From positions 1 through 5,823 of the forward strand of contig PFLI01000102.1 in the NCBI GenBank assembly GCA_002785065.1: a DNA stretch of 5,823 bases. Direction: 5' to 3'. The notes below the pieces were generated by a model. The model did not search any database. It worked only from the letters and a program-made list of their open reading frames with translations, and had not been told where the DNA came from. The position numbers and the translations under genes are program-made. Origin of the DNA: Candidatus Roizmanbacteria bacterium CG_4_10_14_0_8_um_filter_33_9. GTDB taxonomy: Bacteria > Patescibacteriota > Microgenomatia > UBA1406 > GWC2-37-13. Shown here in pieces: positions 1-4,831 of this stretch; within the stretch, counting starts at the first letter, position 1; the number at the start of each line of letters is the position of its first letter.

Positions 1-60
1 TATGGAAGTTATTATTCTCGTTTTCAAGTATTTATTTTATATTGGGGCATAGGATATTAG
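1..60 (+). CDS. possible C-terminal end of an upstream gene (partial)
   Basis: Frame 1 is open from the window edge to TAG at 58-60 and would encode 19 residues, YGSYYSRFQVFILYWGIGY, rich in aromatic and hydrophobic residues as at the end of a membrane protein. The other two forward frames are also open until positions 50-65, so openness alone is weak evidence. In its favour, its stop would lie 22 bases before the pyk ATG, the same spacing seen between the gyrA stop and the folD start at the other end of the window. I cannot name a family. This could simply be intergenic sequence. Confidence 0.25.
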   Translation, partial: YGSYYSRFQVFILYWGIGY

Positions 61-73
61 CATAGCTATGCTA
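58..73. promoter_or_regulatory. perfect 16-bp palindrome overlapping the pyk promoter, possible operator
   Basis: TAGCATAGCTATGCTA reads identically on both strands with no spacer. It covers the TG of the extended -10 element and the first two bases of the TATAAT box of the pyk promoter, so a dimeric protein bound here would block RNA polymerase. The perfect symmetry and promoter position are seen directly. The operator role is inferred, and no regulator gene is visible in the window. Confidence 0.4.
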
Positions 74-77
74 TAAT
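69..77 (+). promoter_or_regulatory. extended -10 promoter of pyk, probably giving a leaderless mRNA
   Basis: TGCTATAAT is a perfect extended -10 element (TGnTATAAT). No convincing -35 box lies 16-18 bases upstream, which is usual for extended -10 promoters. Only five bases separate the box from the pyk ATG at 83, so transcription would begin at or within a base or two of the start codon. There is also no Shine-Dalgarno sequence before the ATG. The mRNA is therefore predicted to be leaderless. Confidence 0.6.
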
Positions 78-82
78 AAATC

Positions 83-1528
83 ATGCATAAGCTTACAAAA
101 ATTATTACTACTATTGGTCCTTCTTCTGACTCCGATGAAATGATAGAAAAAATGCTTCATATGGGGGTAAATGTTATTCGTTTCAATTTTAAACACAACG
201 TTGTTCAGTGGCATGATGAAAAAATAGGAAAAGTTAAAGAAATTGCATTGAGACTGAAAAAAACTGTGGGAATTCTTCTTGATTTACAAGGCCCTGAAAT
301 TCGAATACGTATGCCTGAAGAAGATATGACTTTAGAAAAAGGTGAGATTATTACCTTAGGGGAAAAAGCATTGAAAGAAGAGGTAAAAGGATTTAGTATA
401 TCGCATCCACAAATGCTTTCCTACTTGGTAATAGGTCAACAGTTAATTGCAGATGATGGCGCATTTTCTTTCGAAGTAGTTGAAATTCAACCTGATATTA
501 AACTTAAATCTTTAAATAAGGGTTTGTTGTCCAATCGAAAATCGCTTCGAGTACCAAGGGCGGTCTTTCCTCTCCCGATTCTTATTAAAAGAGACTACGA
601 AGGTCTTGATTTAGTAAAAAGACATCAGATTGATTTTGTGGCGCTTTCGTATGTAAGAAAACCCGAAGACATTATTTATTTAAAAAATGAGATACTTAAA
701 CGTAAATTACAAACAAAAATCGTTGCGAAAATTGAAACTCAAAGTGCACTATCCCATTTGGACAGTATTATTAAAGAGAGCGACATATTAATGATTGCAC
801 GGGGAGATTTGGGAATTGAAATGCCGATAGAGCAAGTTCCCTATTGGCAAAAAGTTATTATCGGAAAATGTTTAGAACATGCAAAACCAGTTATCACCGC
901 TACCCAGATGCTTCAATCAATGACCAACAATCCATATCCAACGCGTGCGGAAGTATCTGACGTTGCGAATGCAACATATGATTTAACCGATGCAGTGATG
1001 CTTTCTGGAGAATCAGCATTTGGTACGTATCCATTGCAAACAATAGAGATGATGAACAAAACAGTTATATCAAATGAAACTAAATTTGTTTCCGATACTC
1101 GTTTACGATATTTATTCACCACAGAAGGAAATGAAGGTCTTATTTGTGAATCTGCCTATAATTTGTATTTGGCATTACATAAAAGAAAAGAAGAGGTAGA
1201 TGGCTTTATTGTATTTACCCGATCTGGAAAAACAGTACATTTACTCTCCCGTTATCGTCCGGCGATTCCCATATTTGCATTTGCAGGAGATGAACGTGTT
1301 TCAAATGGATTATCACTTACTTTTGGAACCTATTCCTTTGTTCATGGGGAATTTTCTTCAAAAGAACAAGTTTCCCGTGATGAAATAGTAAAGTCAGCTC
1401 ATCGAGTATGCAATTTTTTAGGAAAGAAAAGTGGATTGTTTATTATTATGTTTGGAGATTATTGGCTGATTGAGGGCGGCACTTCTACGGTAAAACTATT
1501 ATCTTACTCCACTTCCCTTGTTAAGTAG
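83..1528 (+). CDS. pyk: pyruvate kinase
   Basis: Transfers phosphate from phosphoenolpyruvate to ADP, giving pyruvate and ATP in the last step of glycolysis; cytosolic, usually a tetramer. The 481-residue product is of normal length (E. coli PykF has 470). Visible motifs are TKIITTIGPSS (5-15), RFNFKH (33-38), DLQGPEIR (67-74), the B-domain DDG (124-126), the catalytic lysine in AKIE (215-218), the metal-binding ARGDLG (239-244), ITATQML (271-277) and the TRAEVSDVANA block (287-297). The C-terminal domain carries TRSGKT (379-384), resembling the sugar-phosphate effector loop. The start is fixed because TKI..TIGP begins only four residues in. Two oddities affect the potassium site: the usual serine of NFSH is Lys37, and the usual DTKGPEIR reads DLQGPEIR. 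The gene appears to have its own promoter and is followed by a palindromic repeat before lepA. Confidence 0.96.
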   Translation: MHKLTKIITTIGPSSDSDEMIEKMLHMGVNVIRFNFKHNVVQWHDEKIGKVKEIALRLKKTVGILLDLQGPEIRIRMPEEDMTLEKGEIITLGEKALKEEVKGFSISHPQMLSYLVIGQQLIADDGAFSFEVVEIQPDIKLKSLNKGLLSNRKSLRVPRAVFPLPILIKRDYEGLDLVKRHQIDFVALSYVRKPEDIIYLKNEILKRKLQTKIVAKIETQSALSHLDSIIKESDILMIARGDLGIEMPIEQVPYWQKVIIGKCLEHAKPVITATQMLQSMTNNPYPTRAEVSDVANATYDLTDAVMLSGESAFGTYPLQTIEMMNKTVISNETKFVSDTRLRYLFTTEGNEGLICESAYNLYLALHKRKEEVDGFIVFTRSGKTVHLLSRYRPAIPIFAFAGDERVSNGLSLTFGTYSFVHGEFSSKEQVSRDEIVKSAHRVCNFLGKKSGLFIIMFGDYWLIEGGTSTVKLLSYSTSLVK

Positions 1529-1593
1529 AGCCAGATAAGGCATTTAAAGCTTAAATATGAGATAATAATGACTAATAATTAATATAGAGATTT

Positions 1594-1653
1594 GTCATGC
1601 TGAATTCATTTCAGCATCTTCATATTAAGATCCCGAAATAAATTCGGGATGAC
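1594..1653. repeat. GTCAT/ATGAC palindromic element, intergenic copy between pyk and lepA
   Basis: A 60-bp element starting GTCAT and ending ATGAC, made of two hairpins. The first pairs ATGCTGAA (1597-1604) with TTCAGCAT (1610-1617). The second pairs ATCCCGAA (1630-1637) with TTCGGGAT (1643-1650) around the loop ATAAA. Bases 1626-1654 are identical over 29 bases to 3979-4007 inside miaA, showing a recently shared origin. A run of seven T follows at 1664-1670, so it may help terminate pyk transcription, though the run starts about ten bases after the stem. The remaining intergenic bases, 1529-1593, hold nothing I can recognise. Confidence 0.85.
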
Positions 1654-1656
1654 AGA

Positions 1657-1664
1657 TGTAATAT
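1657..1664 (+). promoter_or_regulatory. candidate -10-like site just before lepA
   Basis: TGTAATAT lies directly after the palindromic element. TGTAAT matches TATAAT at five of six positions and ends eight bases before the lepA ATG. The same TGTAAT at the same distance precedes miaA. There is no Shine-Dalgarno sequence before lepA, so a very short or absent leader would fit. No -35 box is evident, and the mismatch falls at the most conserved -10 base, so this is weak. Confidence 0.25.
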
Positions 1665-1670
1665 TTTTTT

Positions 1671-3569
1671 ATGAATAAAGATTATATTCGAAATTTTGCT
1701 ATTATTGCGCATGTTGATCATGGCAAGTCTACTCTTGCCGATCGTTTTTTGGAGTTAACGGGAATTGTTAAAGCAGGTAGCCATGATGCTCAATTCCTTG
1801 ATCGGAATCCTATTTCTCGTGAACGCGGCATTACAATAAAATTGGCACCGGTTACGATGATTTATAAACCGCAAATCCTAAACTCTAAATTCCAAACAAA
1901 TCTTAGTAATCAAATCCCAAATCCTAAACAATTTGGAGTTTCTGATTTAGGATTTAGGGTTTCAAATTCAGAGTATACTCTGAATTTGATAGATACTCCT
2001 GGTCATGTGGATTTTTCATACGAAGTTGACCGAACGCTTGCATGTGTTGAAGGGGTAATTCTTCTGGTTGATGCAACTCAAGGTGTCCAGGCCCAGACTA
2101 TTGCAAATGCATATAAAGCTATTGAAAAGAATATTGTTATCATTCCTGTGGTGAATAAGGTTGACATGCCAAATGCAGAAATTGAAAAAACCAAAAAACA
2201 ACTTATTGATTTTTTAGGAGTTAAAGAAGAAGAGATATTTGAGATTTCCGCAAAAACAGGACAAAATGTAAAGGAACTGCTTCAAACTGTTGTTGAGAAA
2301 ATTCCTTCACCTAAATCAAATGTCATCCCGATGAAAATCGGGTTGATCCTGGAAGGAATCCAGGAAAAAGTAGATTCCGGCCTTCGCCGGAATGACAGTA
2401 ATCTACAGGCTCTTATTTTTGATTCCCATTATGATCTTCATAAAGGTGTGATTACATTTGTGCGTGTTTTTAATGGAACACTTCGTAAAGATATGGAAGT
2501 TACTATGGTTCATACGGGCACCAAATTTAAAATTCTTGAAGTAGGTATTTTTAAACCAGAACTTATTCAAAATGATTCACTTTCATCCGGTGATATTGGG
2601 TATGTTGCAACAAATTTAAAAGATATTCATCTAGTTGAAATTGGAGACACAATGATAGATTATAAAAAAGATACCCCTGCTCTTGCGGGATATAAAAAAG
2701 TAAAATCCATGGTTTTTGCATCCATATTTCCGACAGATACTGCGGAATATCTCAATTTAAAAAAAGCCTTAGAAAAATTATATTTAAACGATTCGGCTCT
2801 TCAGTTTAGCGCAATGTATAGTAAAGCATTTGGCGCCGGTTTTCGCGTTGGATTTCTCGGGTTGCTTCATGCCGATGTAGTCCGGGAAAGACTTGAGCGT
2901 GAATACAATCTCTCGCTTGTTCTTACTCCTCCTCAAGTCGAATACAAAATTGAAAATAATATTTTTTACGAACCATACGCAAAGATATTTATTTATCTGC
3001 CCAACGAATATACGGGAGCGGTAATGAAATTATGTGAAGATTATCGTGCAACGTTTATTACTATGGATAATAAAAATCAGATTTCTCTTACCTATGAGAT
3101 TCCTATGTCAGAAATGATCTCTGATTTTTTTGATAATTTAAAAAGCGTTACTTCCGGATATGCTTCTCTAGATTGGGAGCTTACTCGATATGTTGAGGTA
3201 AAAGCTGACAAAATGGAGATACTGCTCAATCTTGATCCGATTGAGGAATTTTCAGAAATTGTTGTGCACGAGCGTGCCCAGGAAAAGGCCTATTCTTTGA
3301 CAAAAAAATTACGTGATGTAATTCCTCGTCAACAATTTGAGGTTCGTATTCAAGCCCGGTATAAAGGAAAGATTATTGCTTCAGAGCGCATATCTCCATT
3401 CCGTAAAGATGTTTTGATGAAAGGCGGAAAACTGGTAGGAGGCGGGGATTTCAGCCGTAAAAGAAAACTACTTGAAAAACAAAAAGAAGGAAAAAAATCT
3501 ATGAAACAAATAGGGAGAGTTGAAATACCAAAAGATGCCTTTTTAAAATTGTTTAAGAAGACGAGATAA
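1671..3569 (+). CDS. lepA: elongation factor 4 (LepA), ribosome-associated GTPase, with two in-frame repeat insertions
   Basis: A translational GTPase that binds the ribosome and is implicated in back-translocation and initiation or ribosome assembly. GTPase motifs are intact: G1 AHVDHGKST (13-21), G2 RGIT (52-55), G3 DTPGH (108-112), G4 NKVD (162-165) and G5 SAK (193-195). Domain II follows (about 246-335), then domain III and the EF-G-like domain V (GLLHADVVRERLEREY, 397-412). The LepA-specific C-terminal domain ends in SRKRKLLEKQKEGKKSMKQ. The product has 632 residues against about 600 for the family. The excess comes from two inserts: about 29 extra residues between G2 and G3 (about 66-100) and 25 residues (218-242) at the G-domain/domain II junction. 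Both coincide with DNA repeats. The ATG is supported by IRNFAIIAHVDHGKS near the N-terminus. There is no Shine-Dalgarno site. Confidence 0.97.
   Translation: MNKDYIRNFAIIAHVDHGKSTLADRFLELTGIVKAGSHDAQFLDRNPISRERGITIKLAPVTMIYKPQILNSKFQTNLSNQIPNPKQFGVSDLGFRVSNSEYTLNLIDTPGHVDFSYEVDRTLACVEGVILLVDATQGVQAQTIANAYKAIEKNIVIIPVVNKVDMPNAEIEKTKKQLIDFLGVKEEEIFEISAKTGQNVKELLQTVVEKIPSPKSNVIPMKIGLILEGIQEKVDSGLRRNDSNLQALIFDSHYDLHKGVITFVRVFNGTLRKDMEVTMVHTGTKFKILEVGIFKPELIQNDSLSSGDIGYVATNLKDIHLVEIGDTMIDYKKDTPALAGYKKVKSMVFASIFPTDTAEYLNLKKALEKLYLNDSALQFSAMYSKAFGAGFRVGFLGLLHADVVRERLEREYNLSLVLTPPQVEYKIENNIFYEPYAKIFIYLPNEYTGAVMKLCEDYRATFITMDNKNQISLTYEIPMSEMISDFFDNLKSVTSGYASLDWELTRYVEVKADKMEILLNLDPIEEFSEIVVHERAQEKAYSLTKKLRDVIPRQQFEVRIQARYKGKIIASERISPFRKDVLMKGGKLVGGGDFSRKRKLLEKQKEGKKSMKQIGRVEIPKDAFLKLFKKTR
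1873..1969. repeat. period-7 inverted repeat inside lepA
   Basis: The left side is built of heptamers AAATCCT, AAACTCT, AAATTCC (1873-1893), then AAATCCC, AAATCCT (1912-1925). The right side is TTTGGAG, TTTCTGA, TTTAGGA, TTTAGGG, TTTCAAA (1932-1966). The two sides are imperfect reverse complements: 1912-1929 pairs with 1945-1962 at 15 of 18 positions. AAATCCTAAAC occurs twice as a direct repeat (1873, 1919). Translated, it gives a polar, Asn/Gln/Ser-rich loop between the LepA switch I region and DTPGH, where the E. coli protein has only a few residues. The reading frame stays open throughout. Confidence 0.75.
2322..2396. repeat. GTCAT/ATGAC palindromic element inserted in frame in lepA
   Basis: A 75-bp element bounded by GTCAT and ATGAC with three hairpins: CCCGAT/ATCGGG around GAAA (2327-2342), TCCTGG/CCAGGA (2347-2365) and ATTCCGGC/GCCGGAAT around CTTC (2374-2393). 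It starts on the first base of codon 218 and ends on the last base of codon 242, so it adds exactly 25 codons. The encoded peptide starts VIPM and ends DSGLRRND, a peptide style I recognise from translated bacterial palindromic repeats. Removing it leaves IPSPKSN joined to SNLQALIFDSHYD, which matches the normal LepA linker. Confidence 0.88.
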
Positions 3570-3573
3570 AAAT

Positions 3574-3601
3574 TAGTCGTAAGTCGTTGGTCGTTAGTTT
3601 T
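3574..3601. repeat. short period-7 tandem array after lepA
   Basis: TAGTCGT, AAGTCGT, TGGTCGT and the partial unit TAGTTTT run consecutively, five bases after the lepA stop codon. Their consensus is NNGTCGT. The array is followed by T-rich sequence and then the palindromic element at 3615. It has the same 7-base period as the arrays inside lepA and miaA, but a different unit. Confidence 0.55.
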
Positions 3602-3614
3602 TTGGTTTTTTGTT

Positions 3615-3688
3615 GTCATTCTGGTAAGCCCCGCTCAGATGGGCGCATCCAGAATCGATTCTGGAGTCGCTTTGCTCCCCAGAATGAC
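3615..3688. repeat. GTCAT/ATGAC palindromic element, intergenic copy between lepA and miaA
   Basis: A 74-bp element whose outer arms GTCATTCTGG (3615-3624) and CCAGAATGAC (3679-3688) pair perfectly over 10 bp. Inside is a perfect 18-bp palindrome, TCCAGAATCGATTCTGGA (3648-3665), with spacers GC-rich relative to the surroundings. The unit could fold as two neighbouring hairpins or one long branched stem. The right half reappears at the miaA/folD junction. Confidence 0.88.
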
Positions 3689-3697
3689 GGAGTTTTT
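3615..3697 (+). terminator. possible transcription terminator after lepA
   Basis: The palindromic element can form stable hairpins, and its right arm is followed by GGAG and five T (3693-3697). CTCC at 3676-3679 can also pair with GGAG at 3689-3692 directly before the T run. This would end transcripts from lepA before miaA. The T run is short, so termination may be partial. Confidence 0.35.
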
Positions 3698-3704
3698 GTA
3701 ATTT
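3697..3704 (+). promoter_or_regulatory. candidate -10-like site just before miaA
   Basis: TGTAATTT lies with TGTAAT ending eight bases before the miaA ATG, the same arrangement as before lepA. The only purine-rich stretch, GGAG at 3689-3692, is 18 bases from the ATG, too far for a normal ribosome binding site. A leaderless or near-leaderless transcript is possible. Evidence is limited to this spacing and partial -10 similarity. Confidence 0.25.
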
Positions 3705-3710
3705 AAATCA

Positions 3711-4790
3711 ATGTATAAAGTAATTATCATTACTGGTCAAACTGCAACTGGAAAAACAAGAAAGGCTCTTCAAATTGCATCTGAAGTTAACGGTGAACTT
3801 ATAAACTGTGATTCACGTCAGATCTACAGAAAACTGGATATCATAACGGGGAAAGATTTTACGGAACAAAACTTTCGTTTAGAGAGAAAAATAAATGGAT
3901 TTAATGTAGGATACTATACAATAAATGTTAAATCTTCAGTTGGAATCTGTCATCCTGAACTTGTTTCAGGATCTATTATAAGATCCCGAAATAAATTCGG
4001 GATGACAAAACAACAAATTTATTGTAATAAACAAATTAAAAACCAGCAACCAATTTCCAATCTCCAATCTCTGTCTATCCCACTCTGGCTTTATGATGTT
4101 GTGGATCCAAAAGAACATTTTTCATCATATGATTATAAAGTTTTAGCAATGGATGTTATTGCCGATATATTAAGTAGAGGAAAGACTCCTATTATTGTTG
4201 GGGGTGCAGGTTATTACTTATATTATCTCCTTTACGATATTCCAACATCGGGTATTCCTCAAAATTGGGATCTACGTAATTCCTTAGCGGACAAAAGTAC
4301 GGAAGAACTGCAAAATAAATACAAAGCGCTAGATCCCAAAGCATTTATACAATTAAATGACAGCGAAAGAAACAATACTCAGCGACTTATCCGAAAAATC
4401 GAAATAGTCCTGTATGAAAAAGATCATAATAAAATATCATCTAAGATTGGTTTATCTTCTTCTCTTTCGAGATGTTTTAATCTTTCAAAAAAAGCCCTCA
4501 AAATTCATGTAGTTATGGAAAACGATAAAGAAAAATTAAAACAAACTATTAATGTTCGAGTTAATGAGAGATTGGACAAAGGCGCACTTGATGAAGTTAG
4601 ACAGCTTATTGCAGAGGGATACTGTAAAAACGATCCGGGTTTAAAGACTATTGGTTATCAACAACTTATCAGTTATATTGAGGGACAAATATTGTTAGAA
4701 CAAGCAAAACAAGAATGGATTACAAAAGAAATACAGTATGCAAAACGACAAGAAACGTTTTTGAAGAAATATCTAGTTGATTTCAATTAG
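3711..4790 (+). CDS. miaA: tRNA dimethylallyltransferase (MiaA) with an in-frame repeat insertion
   Basis: Adds a dimethylallyl group from dimethylallyl diphosphate to N6 of adenosine 37 in tRNAs reading U-starting codons, aiding decoding. Motifs are the P-loop GQTATGKT (9-16, usual form GPTASGKT), DSRQIY (34-39), LDIITGKD (42-49), LWLYDVVDP (125-133), VGGAGYYL (163-170), and QRLIRKIE (224-231). The C-terminal block TIGYQQLISYIEG (313-325) with YAKRQETF (343-350) is characteristic of the family. The product has 359 residues against about 316 in E. coli. The excess of about 45 residues (about 78-122) lies between TGKD and LWLYDVVDP and coincides with a palindromic element followed by a heptamer array. 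DSRQ and GKD in place of the usual S..VY and AKP are, from memory, common in CPR bacteria. The ATG is directly before the P-loop strand, so the start is secure. No Shine-Dalgarno site is present at normal spacing. Confidence 0.95.
   Translation: MYKVIIITGQTATGKTRKALQIASEVNGELINCDSRQIYRKLDIITGKDFTEQNFRLERKINGFNVGYYTINVKSSVGICHPELVSGSIIRSRNKFGMTKQQIYCNKQIKNQQPISNLQSLSIPLWLYDVVDPKEHFSSYDYKVLAMDVIADILSRGKTPIIVGGAGYYLYYLLYDIPTSGIPQNWDLRNSLADKSTEELQNKYKALDPKAFIQLNDSERNNTQRLIRKIEIVLYEKDHNKISSKIGLSSSLSRCFNLSKKALKIHVVMENDKEKLKQTINVRVNERLDKGALDEVRQLIAEGYCKNDPGLKTIGYQQLISYIEGQILLEQAKQEWITKEIQYAKRQETFLKKYLVDFN
3949..4006. repeat. GTCAT/ATGAC palindromic element inserted in miaA
   Basis: A 58-bp element bounded by GTCAT and ATGAC with two hairpins: ATCCTGAA/TTCAGGAT around CTTGT (3952-3972) and ATCCCGAA/TTCGGGAT around ATAAA (3983-4003). 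The second half is identical over 29 bases (3979-4007) to the intergenic copy before lepA. It encodes roughly residues 80-99, including CHPELVSGS, a peptide I recall from repeat-bearing proteins of other bacteria. Because 58 is not a multiple of three, flanking bases must have contributed to keep the frame. Confidence 0.88.
4050..4070. repeat. period-7 tandem array inside miaA
   Basis: CCAATTT, CCAATCT and CCAATCT run consecutively, 43 bases after the palindromic element. They encode part of the segment NQQPISNLQSLS just before the conserved LWLYDVVDP. Together with the palindromic element, the array accounts for the extra length of this MiaA. Confidence 0.6.
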
Positions 4791-4826
4791 ATTCTGGTCA
4801 ATCATACCTGGTGCCAGAATGACGGA
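4790..4826. repeat. half copy of the palindromic element between convergent miaA and folD
   Basis: GATTCTGG (4790-4797) and CCAGAATGACGGA (4814-4826) match 3657-3664 and 3679-3691 of the lepA-miaA element exactly, with an unrelated 16-base loop in place of 14. ATTCTGG and CCAGAAT pair over 7 bp. The first matching base is the G of the miaA TAG stop. It fills most of the 41-base gap between two converging genes and could act as a two-way terminator, though there is no T run on either side. Confidence 0.6.
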
Positions 4827-4831
4827 TTGAT

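Noticed and set aside
1..30. Possible divergent minus-strand gene start with TTG (MKTRIITSI)
   Set aside because: It would need a rare start codon, has no ribosome site or promoter that I can see, and only nine codons are in the window.
913..1122. Minus-strand open frame opposite pyk
   Set aside because: It lies wholly inside the strongly conserved pyruvate kinase gene, and its translation shows no known motif.
1542..1556. ATTTAA/TTAAAT hairpin after pyk
   Set aside because: Six A-T pairs with a three-base loop and no T run; too weak to call a terminator.
3350..3619. Minus-strand open frame over the lepA end, starting MTTKNQKTNDQRLTTNF
   Set aside because: Its N-terminal part is the translated heptamer array and the rest is antisense to conserved lepA, so it is a by-product of the repeat.
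1594..4070. A CRISPR array, because several similar palindromes recur
   Set aside because: The copies are spaced irregularly by hundreds of bases, differ internally and lie inside genes; there are no regular spacers and no cas genes.
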